The notes below the pieces were generated by a model. It saw only the letters and a program-made list of their open reading frames with translations, searched no databases and was not told the DNA's origin. Shown here one piece after another: positions 33,136 through 44,267 of a stretch of DNA of 64,000 nucleotides (positions within the stretch are counted from its first letter, which is position 1; the number at the start of each line of letters is the position of its first letter). The stretch comes from Chlorokybus atmophyticus (Eukaryota > Streptophyta > Chlorokybophyceae > Chlorokybales > Chlorokybaceae), in the NCBI GenBank assembly GCA_009103225.1, contig RHPI01002438.1, positions 366,750 to 430,749 on the forward strand, given 5' to 3'. Made by a program: the position numbers and the translations under genes.

Positions 33136-34863
33136 GGTGCGCAGTTGGTGAGGTTGTTCTAGAAGCGCTCGCCGTCGTCGTCAAAGAGGTCGGGCACACC
33201 TAAAGGATGCACCTTCAGCACCTTGTAGACAACGCGGTGCACACTGATGTCCAGGGTGGCCTGCGTGCGGGCCATCCGGTAGACGAAGTTTCCGGCCTCG
33301 AAGCGCCGACCGCGCTCCTTGTAAAAACCGCTGCGGACACGCTCGTAACTTAGGTTGTCGCGGTGCTGGGCGATGCGCGTATTGTTCATGGCCATAAGGA
33401 CCAGGTGGCTGAAGAGAGAAGCGCGGGCCTTCATGTCATAATGCATTTAGTCAGGGTTCTCGAGGTTGTCTAGCACCCGTGCGGCCTTCTGCTGTGCACA
33501 GAAGGACAGAAGTGGTTCACGTCCAAATAGCAACTGATACGGGCTGTATTTGTTAAGGGCCGCCTGCTTGAACAAGCGATAACTGAGGGCCACCCAGGGC
33601 AGGTGGTTGTCCCAGGTACGCTTGCCGTAATCGATGACATACTTCCTGAGTGCCTTATTTAAAGTGTGGACAGCTTGTTCAGCCAACCATCCGCCTGTGG
33701 GTGGTCGCGTCTGTTGCGATGGTGGTTGATGTAGGCGTGGTTGAGGAGCTCGTCAAACCCTCCTCAAAAGGCTTAAAAAACAATTGGTGCCTTGATCTAT
33801 GACGACCTCGGCACATGAGCCAAAGCGATTGAGGACATGGTCTAAGCAGGCATAACTTACTCCCCTGCGGCTTTTATTTTACAGTGGCACCAATTCTATC
33901 CACTTGGAAAAGTGCTCGGTCATAACCAGGTTGTACGTGTTCCCGCGAGCGGAGGGCGAGAGATTTCCGACGATGTCCAAGCCCCTGCGGTAGAACATTC
34001 TTGCGATAGGCAGTGGGTGCAAGGTGGCACTGCGAGTGTTGAGACTGGTGCACACGAGGTCGCAGTGGGAGTGATTACCCATGTATGCGTGGACTTGTGT
34101 GCACATGCCGTGCCACCAGTATTGCGCTCGCACCAAGCTGATGGTGCGCTTGACATAAAATTGGCCCAGTTCAGTCTAGTGGGCGGCGATGTTGCCCTTG
34201 CACAAGTGTAGCACGGGCACCTCCTTGTTTTCGATACGAATGCGACGCAGGAGACGTGTGTCCTACCAGTGGTAATACTTGGTACGCTGGTTGACCCGAT
34301 TGCGCTCACGTGCGTTGAATCCTGCCGATAGTTGTCCTTGTTGTAGGAAGGCCAAGGAGTTGACGTCGAGCCAGATGTCCTACCTCAGGTCCGTGGGAGG
34401 GAGATTGAGGTCGTTGACCCTCCCCCTTATCAATCACCTTCGGAGCAGGCTCCAGCGCAGGCATGTCTGGGTCAATGGCATTGCTAGTGGCAGTGGTGCG
34501 GCCTGATTGCAGCGCAGCTACGGCAAACATTGTGCTCACCCGAGGTGAAGGGGCTGGAGGCCCAAGCTCGTGTTGCGCCTCGTAGCGTCGTCGGTGGAGA
34601 TGTGGGGTTTGCGACTGAGTTCGTCTGCGTTCAAGTTGGCAAGGCCGGCGCGGCAATTGATCTCGAAGTTGTTCTCCTGCATGAGTAGTGCCCAACGCGT
34701 AAGCTTGCCAGTGAGATGCTGATTGGTCATCAGTCAGCTAAGAGGCTGATAATCGGTGATAAGCCAGAACTATTGACTAAACAGGAATGGCCTAAAGAAG
34801 GAGATAGCCCACACAGCAGCGAGGCACGCGTCCTCGTAGCTGCGTTGTTGCTGCGGCTGTCAT
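33136..34863 (-). mobile_element. Gypsy RNase H-integrase region; arm 1 of a 1,728-bp inverted repeat
   Basis: Minus-strand pol. RNase H end: TDYQPLSWL...LTRWALLMQENNFEI and ADELSRKP (34,770-34,600). Integrase: YWWHGM, HSHCDLVC zinc-binding part, GLDIVGNLSPSARGNTY, EHFSKWIELVPL, FGSCAEVVIDQGT (34,140-33,800), then KALRKYVIDYGKRTWDNHLPWVAL and SPYQLLFGREPLL (33,680-33,480), and the C-terminal FYKERGRRFEAGNFVYRM (33,330). Several TAG/TAA stops and frameshifts make it inactive. Every base pairs with 36,413-38,140 (coordinates sum to 71,276) except one difference found, at 34,621/36,655. Confidence 0.9.
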
Positions 34864-36165
34864 AGCAGACGACTCGTTCCTTCTTATTGTCGTTGTGTTG
34901 CACGAGCACAGCTCTCATGTCAAGCTTGCTCTAATTGGTGTGCAGCACGAAGAGTTTGGTGCAATCCGGTCGCTGTAGGATGGGGTTGACGTCAGCGCAT
35001 CGGAGGCGGCTTGATGTACCTCTTTCCAATGCCATCCCGCTTCCTTCTTCAACAGTGCATTAAGGAATCGCGTAAAAGAGGAAAAGTCCTTGAAAAAGCG
35101 GCAATAGTAGTTGGCCAGCCCCACGAAAGCACGAAGCCGGGTGAGGTCCGTCGGGGCTGGGATGGCGGTCAATGCCTCCACCTTGGCTTGCTGCACGTGC
35201 ACGTCATTTGACACGATCATGTGCCCGAGATAAGGTACCTTGTGTGTGATGACGGTGCACTTGTCCGGGTGGACAGTCATGCCGATTGCTTTGACTCTGC
35301 GGAGCACCTCTTTAATGTGTAGCAGGTGCTCCTTGGGTATATGGCTGAAGATCAATATGTCGTCGATGTAGCAACATGCGAAGTCGCACCCGTAAAGAGC
35401 TTTATCCAGCTTCATCCATGACCTGTTGGAACTTGGCGGGTGCGCTTTTTTATCCGAAAGGCATCACCTTCCACTGGTTCAATGGTCGGTTGCCACAGAA
35501 CGAGGTCTTGTGCTTGTCCGCAGCCTTAATCTCTATCTGATTGTATCCCTGTCTTATGTCGAGGATGCTGACAATAGTATAGGAACCGACGTTGTCGAAG
35601 ATGCCCTTAGCAATGGGTATGGGGTAGCGAACCTGCGTGGATTGGTTGTTGAGGGGGCGATAGTCTCCACACATCCGCCTGTCCAGCTGCCGTCGCAGTC
35701 CTTTTTAAGTGGCATGATGGTGGCGGCAGCGAAGTCTGAGGTGGATTCTTTTGTGAGACCGGCCTCGAGCAATGCTTGACAGCGCTGCTCCACCAGATCC
35801 TGCTTAAGCTTGGACAGCTTGTACTGCCGTCTGAACACCTGTTGAACAAAGGAATTCCTTGTCAACGAGGTTGATGTCCATCTCGTACACACTGCATTTG
35901 CCTAAGTTATTGACGCTAAACCTGAACTGCGCCCTCCACTTGTCTAGCAGCGACTTGAGCTGCTTGCGGACGTCGCCTGTGGCGAGAGGGCCTAGCGCGT
36001 GTTCTCATGAGGTGGCGTTGGCTTTGACTGGGATGTTCTCTACTGTCATTGCATTTCTGCTCTTCCATGCGTGCTGTTTTCGACGCTGTGTAGGCCGCCG
36101 CCGCGTGCTGCGGGCAATCAACCCACCCCCCAATCGTGTGATCCATGTGATCCATTCTTGAGGTT
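34864..36165 (-). pseudogene. Gypsy reverse transcriptase
   Basis: Lies in the spacer between the inverted arms. The RT reads GLTKESTSDFAAATIMPLKKD (35,790), CGDYRPLNNQS, YPIPIAKGIFDNVG, ILDIRQGYNQIEI (catalytic Asp block, about 35,560), ACCYIDDILIFS (YIDD active site, about 35,370), PDKCTVITHKVPYLGHMI, ending FVGLANYYCRFFKDFSSF. Frameshifts occur near 35,450 and 35,680. Upstream (36,100-35,900) is a linker with FRFSVNNL.KCSVYEMDINL. Confidence 0.9.
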
Positions 36166-36412
36166 CACATGACAGTCTTGTATAGCGAAGCAGAGCTCCA
36201 ACAACCAGACCATACTGCTTGATCCATAGCGCGGCGGAGGAGTGCGCATTGTTGGCGCTCCGTTAGTTTTGCACCAGTCACACTGCCAGCAAAAAAAAAC
36301 TATCGCGCGCTCGCGCTCGCGAGCGTTTGGCTCGTCCAGGCTAGCAGTGGTGCTATTGAACACCATGCCGTCACCTCTGTGACGGAAAGCGTACGAGCCA
36401 GGATTTGCGACC
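36166..36412 (-). pseudogene. C-terminal piece of the gypsy-borne cytosine methyltransferase
   Basis: Directly abuts the inner end of inverted arm 2. It reads VANPGSYAFRHRGDGMVFNS, DEPNARERERAI and SSMVWLLELC (motif X-like). Its first codon continues, in frame, from the last codon of the N-terminal part at 38,141 (ILDPG), so the arm appears to have been inserted inside one methyltransferase ORF. Confidence 0.65.
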
Positions 36413-38140
36413 ATGACAGCCGCAGCAACAACGCAGCTACGAGGACGCGTGCCTCGCTGCTGTGTGGGCTATCTCCTTCTTTAGGCCATTCCTGTTTAGT
36501 CAATAGTTCTGGCTTATCACCGATTATCAGCCTCTTAGCTGACTGATGACCAATCAGCATCTCACTGGCAAGCTTACGCGTTGGGCACTACTCATGCAGG
36601 AGAACAACTTCGAGATCAATTGCCGCGCCGGCCTTGCCAACTTGAACGCAGACGGACTCAGTCGCAAACCCCACATCTCCACCGACGACGCTACGAGGCG
36701 CAACACGAGCTTGGGCCTCCAGCCCCTTCGCCTCGGGTGAGCACAATGTTTGCCGTAGCTGCGCTGCAATCAGGCCGCACCACTGCCACTAGCAATGCCA
36801 TTGACCCAGACATGCCTGCGCTGGAGCCTGCTCCGAAGGTGATTGATAAGGGGGAGGGTCAACGACCTCAATCTCCCTCCCACGGACCTGAGGTAGGACA
36901 TCTGGCTCGACGTCAACTCCTTGGCCTTCCTACAACAAGGACAACTATCGGCAGGATTCAACGCACGTGAGCGCAATCGGGTCAACCAGCGTACCAAGTA
37001 TTACCACTGGTAGGACACACGTCTCCTGCGTCGCATTCGTATCGAAAACAAGGAGGTGCCCGTGCTACACTTGTGCAAGGGCAACATCGCCGCCCACTAG
37101 ACTGAACTGGGCCAATTTTATGTCAAGCGCACCATCAGCTTGGTGCGAGCGCAATACTGGTGGCACGGCATGTGCACACAAGTCCACGCATACATGGGTA
37201 ATCACTCCCACTGCGACCTCGTGTGCACCAGTCTCAACACTCGCAGTGCCACCTTGCACCCACTGCCTATCGCAAGAATGTTCTACCGCAGGGGCTTGGA
37301 CATCGTCGGAAATCTCTCGCCCTCCGCTCGCGGGAACACGTACAACCTGGTTATGACCGAGCACTTTTCCAAGTGGATAGAATTGGTGCCACTGTTAAAT
37401 AAAAGCCGCAGGGGAGTAAGTTGTGCCTGCTTAGACCATGTCCTCAGTCGCTTTGGCTCATGTGCCGAGGTCGTCATAGATCAAGGCACCAATTGTTTTT
37501 TAAGCCTTTTGAGGAGGGTTTGACGAGCTCCTCAACCACGCCTACATCAACCACCATCGCAACAGACGCGACCACCCACAGGCGGATGGTTGGCTGAACA
37601 AGCTGTCCACACTTTAAATAAGGCACTCAGGAAGTATGTCATCGATTACGGCAAGCGTACCTGGGACAACCACCTGCCCTGGGTGGCCCTCAGTTATCGC
37701 TTGTTCAAGCAGGCGGCCCTTAACAAATACAGCCCGTATCAGTTGCTATTTGGACGTGAACCACTTCTGTCCTTCTGTGCACAGCAGAAGGCCGCACGGG
37801 TGCTAGACAACCTCGAGAACCCTGACTAAATGCATTATGACATGAAGGCCCGCGCTTCTCTCTTCAGCCACCTGGTCCTTATGGCCATGAACAATACGCG
37901 CATCGCCCAGCACCGCGACAACCTAAGTTACGAGCGTGTCCGCAGCGGTTTTTACAAGGAGCGCGGTCGGCGCTTCGAGGCCGGAAACTTCGTCTACCGG
38001 ATGGCCCGCACGCAGGCCACCCTGGACATCAGTGTGCACCGCGTTGTCTACAAGGTGCTGAAGGTGCATCCTTTAGGTGTGCCCGACCTCTTTGACGACG
38101 ACGGCGAGCGCTTCTAGAACAACCTCACCAACTGCGCACC
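36413..38140 (+). mobile_element. Inverted copy of gypsy RNase H-integrase; arm 2
   Basis: Same protein content as arm 1 but on the plus strand, with no gaps and one known substitution. It interrupts the methyltransferase region of the minus-strand element. Stops are shared with arm 1, so decay came before the duplication. Confidence 0.95.
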
Positions 38141-39007
38141 CGGGGTCCAAGATGTCGTTTACTAGTATGTTTGGCGGGCTGAGAAAGTCCTTAGCCGCCA
38201 TCAACTCCTCCATAGTGGCAAGGTTCGTCCACTTGGCGCGTATGCGAGCCGTGCCTAGCAGCGTGCACCTTGACCGGGTCTCCAAGCAGGGAACAGATGA
38301 CGCGGTATTTGTGCCGCACCGAAGCGCACTTGTTGTCCTCAGAGTGCACATTTCCGATGACGTATGATAATGGCCTCGAAATTTGCAAACCGTTGCATGG
38401 AGGACACGCAATAGCTTCAAAACAAGGTTGGAACGGGGGTCTTGCAGGCCTTTTCCAGAGCCCATGCGAGAATGTCCTCTACACTCCCACCCTGCCACCA
38501 GCAAGTCCGCGTTACCCAAGGTCAGCAGGTGGTCTTCCGAGATCGAATTAATCTTTGTGGTAAGGCTTCTAAGCTGCCTTGCAGCGCTAATGGCGGTGGC
38601 TGTTAGGGATAATGTGTTTGCAATTTACGTAAGTAGTGTTGGACTGCTGCCTGAGCTGTGGGGTCCGAGGCGCAGTCGTGATAGTAATTGACAGTCACAT
38701 CCGTGTTGAGTATAGCTGCCAACCCACTTCCGCCGCCGCCGAAAAGCTCCCCCATCATGATGCCCTGTTTGCGCATGAAAGTGTGAAACTCGACAACCCT
38801 TTGTGCCACGCGATATTGGTCGGCCACATCAGCAGTTTGCTGGTACGGCGGCAAGCGTGTTACCACTGGCTTGTGATGCATCAGCACATGTGCATTGATT
38901 ATGGCGTTGGTGCGCCGCTTAGCGGGGTCTTGCAGTGCCGCCTCTATTGTGCTGCGCTTGGGATCGCTGACGGAGGCAGGTGGAGAAGACTCGGCAATCA
39001 TAGCCAC
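38141..39007 (-). pseudogene. Gypsy-borne C5-cytosine methyltransferase, N-terminal and middle part
   Basis: Motif I GELFGGGGSGLAAIL (about 38,750), motif IV ADLLVAGWECRGHSRMGSGKGL (about 38,500, catalytic Cys kept but the usual Pro-Cys is Glu-Cys), PRSNLVLKLLRVLH, motif VI YVIGNVHSEDN, LLGDPVKVHAARHGSHTR (motif VIII-like) and KWTNL, ending NILVNDILDPG. Three frames are used, so at least three indels are present. It sits between protease and reverse transcriptase of the same minus-strand element. Eukaryotic retrotransposons with captured methyltransferases have been reported from dinoflagellates and a charophyte. This enzyme type is distinct from the one at 5.3 kb. Confidence 0.75.
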
Positions 39008-39460
39008 AACTGCTTAGCGGTGGAGAGCGTGTTCCCACCACGAAGGTTGCTGGCAGCTCATCACGTTCGCTTGCGCTAGTGCGCAAGTGCGGGCGGAAAC
39101 AGACTTGTGCAGTCCAGCTGCTAATCTCGATGCCAACTACATACGACCATTCCTGACCCAAAATTAGGTTGTAGTTGCGAGAGTCTAACACTACACACCT
39201 GACTGCGTAGTTAGTGGTGTGCGAGGGGTTGAGGCCAACCAGAATGATGGAGATGGCCCGCTTGGTGACGCTGAGCGCCTTCTGTGCGGTGTCAATCACT
39301 ATGTTGAGCGTGTATGGGCAAGGATCCAGGTCGGCAGCGGTTATGTTCAGCGAGCGCGCGCCATGTACTTGCCGATGATGATTGGCTGTGCTTGAGTGTC
39401 CTGCAAAATGCGCTTTGGTGCTTTGCCGTCAATGAGGACGTCAGCGCACTCCCCCTCAAC
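39000..39460 (-). pseudogene. Gypsy protease region
   Basis: Minus strand: DVLIDGKAPKRILQDTQAQPIIIGKY (flap and active-site side, with the canonical DTG not recognisable), VIDTAQKALSVTKRAI, and SRNYNLILGQEWSYVVGI, the YDLILG-type end block of gypsy proteases. It is cut off near 39,460 by the start of the CACTA coding region, and gag is missing. Confidence 0.65.
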
Positions 39461-39481
39461 CGCTAATCAAGTACATGCGGA

Positions 39482-42400
39482 GCAAGTTGATGGTGATGGT
39501 GATGGTGATGCCGTAGACCAAGACTCCGATACCGATGTAGAGTCGCAGCAGTATGACACTGATGGTGATGACGATGCAATGCTGCTTGACAAGGTGAATG
39601 CTGCGCTGTTGGACAATGCAAGCAACCCTATCGTTGCCGGCTCTCGTACAACCCCTTTGTGCATTTCCATGCTGCTATTGGTTCTCGCTCAGCTACATCG
39701 AATACCCTTCAACTTCATGAACAAACTGCTAAGGTTGGTGGACAAGAGGTTCGCAAAATTATACAAAACACATTCTGCAAAGACATCAATGTCCAATTTT
39801 CAATTGAACTTGACTTTGTGTGCCAGGTTGGTGCGTGATGTTGTTTTGCCCAAGGAGAATCAGATGCCAGGCAGCATGCAAGAGCTTCTGAAATGCCTTG
39901 CAAGCCTCAACATGGGCTTCCACGCGTATGACGCCTGTTGGTGTGACCACATGGTGTATTATGGCCGACATGCCAACAGGAAATTCTGCAAAGGTCAGCT
40001 ATTGTAGCATTTCTTGTGTGATTGAGTTGTCATAGGATCACCTGTCAGCATGCAAACTTCCTATGGCCTGCAGTCTGCAAAACTCCTCGCCACCGCAACA
40101 TTAGAGGTCAACAAGTTCCTTGGAAGATTGCACGTTACTTTGACGTGCCTGCTACTCTGAGGTCTCTTTACCTAAAGCCTAGTGTCGCTTTGGAGATGAC
40201 AGCGCACACCAATCGCAATGAGGATGGGGTTACACGATCCATATACGGTATGTATATGGCAGTGTGGATTGACAAGTTGATGCCCAATGCAGCCTGAATT
40301 CTTATATGTTTACTATTATTCATGTGGTTGCTGCTGTCAGACTCGCCAATGTTCAACCATACAGAAGAACGTTACATCCGGTTTATCAAAGAACCGCATA
40401 ATGTGCGGCTGGCAATGTTTATTGACGGGATGAGCCCTTTCAAAGATCCGCACAAAGGTAGTGATTGTGCCTTTTATCTGTGCTGTCATTGCAGTGTGTA
40501 AATTCACAGTTGGCATTGATCGAGGTGTTTGTGGACTTGCAGGGAATTATGAATTTTGGCTTGTCACAATCTCTGTGCTGAACCTGCCCATTGCCAAAAT
40601 GCACAAGACCGACACTACCTTTCTAGCTGCGGTAATACCTGGTCCCAAACAGCTAGAGAATCTACAGGCCTATCTCAAGCCAATCATTGACCAGTTGGGA
40701 ACCCTTTGGGAAGGTATGGTTTCAATGTAGTTTGAACAAGCCAGCTCTCGATACATAAGACATGCTCTCAAACTGCTCTGGACTAGAATGTGTAGGGCAT
40801 CTCAGCTGCTGGTGTTTGTTGTAGGCATCGACATATATGCACAGCCACCGCGACGAAGTTTTCCGGTGCAGATCTATCTTGGAGATTGTAATTCATGATT
40901 ACCCAGGTACGCAAGCAGCAAGTGTTGGCCATCAGTGTCTATCAATGTACTATCTGACTGGTATGGCAACCATGTTTGCCTTCTTTGAAATATGTAATGA
41001 TGGTTGCGCAGCTCTGGCAAAAGCAGCCATGCAGATGGCTCATGGAGCCATCTTTGGCTGTTCCAAATGCGAGTGCAGTGGAGAACATGTGAAACTCCTC
41101 AAAAAGGTAATTTATCAAGGCTATCGCCGGTACTTACCAGATGACCATCCCTACCGAGTTGATGAGCGTTGGCCCCAACCAGAACACAGACCTCCACCTC
41201 CCATGCGGACTGCAGAAAGTGTGTATCGGTGAGCAACCAATCAATTGACATAGATGAACGTAGCTATGTCAATCAAGCTTCACCAATGGATGCCATGTGA
41301 TCAGGTACGCCATGACATCCCGCAACAGCAAGCGACCACTTCACTCCGAGAAACATCCTTCAAAGTCCTCCGGAATCCTTGGCCTAAGCTGTTTTCACGA
41401 CCTTCCCTATTAGATGCCTTTACAGAAATCTGTAAAAGGTCATGTAGTTGGCCCTATGCACATTTTTGCCAATCTCGCAACCAATTTGGCCAATCTGCTT
41501 GCTGGATTGCGCGACAGCAATGAGACTCGAGAAGATCTGCAACAGCAAGGTCGTATGCCAAAACTTTGGCTACAGGTATTGCAGGCTTATGCGACACTTG
41601 TGATGACTGCCTGCCAACTCGTGTGACTTTGTGATGATGCATTGCAGACAGAGATGATGGCGAAAAACGGTGAAGCTGCAGTTAAGGTCAAACCTCAGGC
41701 TCCATGAGCAATCACGGATGCAGGGCTGGTTGAGCAATTACTCTCAGGCGTGAGGGTTCCAAGCACTTTCGGCTCTAAGCTGCAATCTTTCACCAAGCAT
41801 TTGAGTGAGACAACCACCATGGTTCTCAACTGCGTGCAAATCAACTCAGTGTCCTTGCATTGCACATTGTGTCTACTTAACAATCTGATGTAGTGAGCAC
41901 ACATGCTCGATGAAATCGCACGACAAGCACGACTTGTGGTCCATTATTTTCCAGTACGTGCTGCGCTCTGCTCATGACATTGGAGAAGAACAGAAGAAAA
42001 CAATCCTCACACTCTGCGACATCTATCAGCGGCTGACTGCACTGGAAGTGAAGCAGTCACACCTTGAAGAACTGCAGGTTAGGGCTGTAACTATACCTTC
42101 CATGTGTATGCTTAGCTTCTACAGGTTGCATGACTTGCATTATACATCGCAGGTGCTGGTGCATGAGGCACAGTCTGAGGTGGAGCTGTTCTTCCCGCGG
42201 ACTTCGCTCACAATGATGCTGCACCTCCTTGGCCATCTACAAGAGCAATGCATGTGGCTTGGTCCGGTGCGCGATCACTGGGAGTGGGCCGACGAACGAT
42301 TTATGCAGTGGGTGAAGCGCATGATTTTTGCCAGGCAGCATGTGGAAGCAAGCATTTGCAAAAGGCAAGTCTGGCCCAACTAAAAGTTGCATGCAACCTT

Positions 42401-43655
42401 TTTCGTACTCTCGTTCTTTAACTTGTGTTGAATGCAAGTTACGTCTGCAGATACTCCATCCAGCTCATGTTGAACACTTACATGGACACCTTGAAGAGGC
42501 TTTTCGTCGGCATCAGTCTGCGATCGGGCAAGGAGCGAGATGATGATGACTATGTCCTCTGCGGGCGCAGGCACCGTGTTGAGTATGAGAAAGATAGCAA
42601 GATCAGGCAGGAGCTGGAGTGGTGGTTGGCCGAAAATGACGATGAGTACAGGCAGCTAAAAGAGTAAGTTGCTTTAACAATCGTTGTTTGGTACGCAATG
42701 TCCCCTGCATATTATGAGTCCACAATGGGTTGGTAAACAGAGAATTCAGTCGGGCTGTTCAAAAACGGCGGAAGACACGCGAAAGGGCCCAAGCACAAGG
42801 GAATATCGTGACCAGTGACATGGAGCACATGACTGAGCTGCATCATTGACGTGGACCTGATAGGGAGCTTACAAAACACGAGATGGAGCTGTTGAGTGGT
42901 CCCATTTTTTTAAAGTACATCATGAGGTACTACAGAGCGCGCTACAAGGACATTGGCCAGTTCAGAGTAGAGGACACTGAGAAGAAGCTCCGCACTATGG
43001 ACTGCGGAGTGTTTACCGTTGAGCGTGACTCAAATGACCCAACCAAGAAGATCCACTGGTATGACAGGGTGCAGTCTTTTGATGTTGTCGTGGTAGCCGG
43101 TTGGGAGCACCAGCTCCTCAGAGCGAGGTGGTACATGAGCAACCAGGTGCAGCACGTGGGAGGCTTTGCAATCCTGAGGAAAGACAAGCCCCGCTTTGCA
43201 GAACAAACCTACCTTGATTGCAACCTAGTAAGTAGGTGTGTTGCAGCGGTTTTTGCGAGTTGATGGTAGAGTGAAATTGGGTGATACATGTCCTTACTGG
43301 CAGGTCAAGGGCCAGTGGTTTGAGGGTATTGACCCGTATGATACCAAAATAACAGTAGCGCTTGTCAAAGACAGGCGAAGCCTCATGCGCCGAGGTGTGC
43401 ACCGCGACACTCCGGTGAGAGCGAATTTGTTTGTGAGAATCTGGGTGTCCTCATGGTTCCCGGGTCTTGGCATCACATACAACCATCTTGTGTACATGCA
43501 TATGGTGCAGGGTGACCACAGCGAAACCAACAGCGCTTCGAGCGAGGTGTCATGGACCACACGCCGTGACTGGCATTTTGTACATGAGGTACTCTTTGCT
43601 ATTGTGATGCTGCATATACCTACTGTTATGTGATTGCAGATTCGGGCACCTGACC
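39482..43655 (+). pseudogene. CACTA/EnSpm transposase (Tnp2 + DUF4218), first part
   Basis: Multi-exon ORF. An acidic N-terminus (VDGDGDGDAVDQDSDTDVES) leads into a Tnp2 N-terminal zinc region, then CKTPRHRNIRGQQVPWKIARYF, YLKPSVALEMTAHTNRNEDG, MFIDGMSPF, EFWLVTISVLNLP, LENLQAYLKPIIDQLGTLWEG, FRCRSILEIVIHDYPG and the zinc segment GCSKCECSGEHV, followed by YQGYRRYLPDDHPYR: successive Transposase_21 blocks. SHDKHDLWSIIFQYVLR and FFPRTSLTMMLHLLGHLQEQ form DUF4218 (41,910-42,380). Next comes an unassigned domain (42,900-43,610). In-frame stops at 41,705 and 42,847 show decay. The 5' end and left terminus are missing, probably truncated at the gypsy boundary. Confidence 0.8.
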
Positions 43656-43853
43656 TTGGTTTGCAAGATGAGACCGGGGCTAAAGCTGGATGCATTGGAG
43701 AATCGTGAACACGAAGACTACTGCTTTGTCTGCAAGGATGGCGGTAGCATATTCGGCTGTGATGCAGAAGGCTGCTGGAAGAGCTACCACGCACGCTGCG
43801 TCACTGTACCACCTGTGGAAGATGACCATTGGGCATGTCCAAGGCACAAGTAA
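43656..43853 (+). CDS. PHD finger exon of the CACTA ORF
   Basis: EDYCFVCKDGGSIFGCDAEG then CWKSYHARCVTVPPVEDDHWACPRHK gives the full Cys4-His-Cys3 PHD pattern, ending in the usual W.CP. A consensus donor (CACAAG/GTAAGC) follows, and the next exon (43,926-44,186) continues with more Cys/His pairs (CNEPARQVCATCPNSLCQRH), perhaps an extended PHD. The domain would read histone tails. It is part of the element's own ORF, between the transposase and the protease. Confidence 0.8.
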   Translation: MVCKMRPGLKLDALENREHEDYCFVCKDGGSIFGCDAEGCWKSYHARCVTVPPVEDDHWACPRHK

Positions 43854-44267
43854 GCTTCAGTATCCAGTGAATGCATGGTGTTTGAAGTCGACAAGTTCTT
43901 AAATGATTACTGGAATGCAAGTGCCATGTGCACAGATGCAATGAACCAGCTCGACAAGTATGCGCGACATGCCCAAACAGCCTCTGTCAACGTCATGCTG
44001 TTGGTAACATCTTTGCGGTCACATGCTCGCAATGCGCTGCGTACGAAGAAGGTGGGGCTCCGGCACAGCTTCCAAGGGATAGCCTCGCGCGTCGTTCTCT
44101 GCCGGGCAGCAGCGGTAGGGTTTCACAACCACCGACTGAGAGCGTGGGTAAAAGCTTTGTTCAAGAGTGCGGGGATGAGGATATGAGTGGTAAGCAGCAA
44201 CGTGCTGGCGCTTCTTGGTTTGCGTTGCGGCGCTTATTGCATAATCCTACCTTTTTACGCTGCAGAG

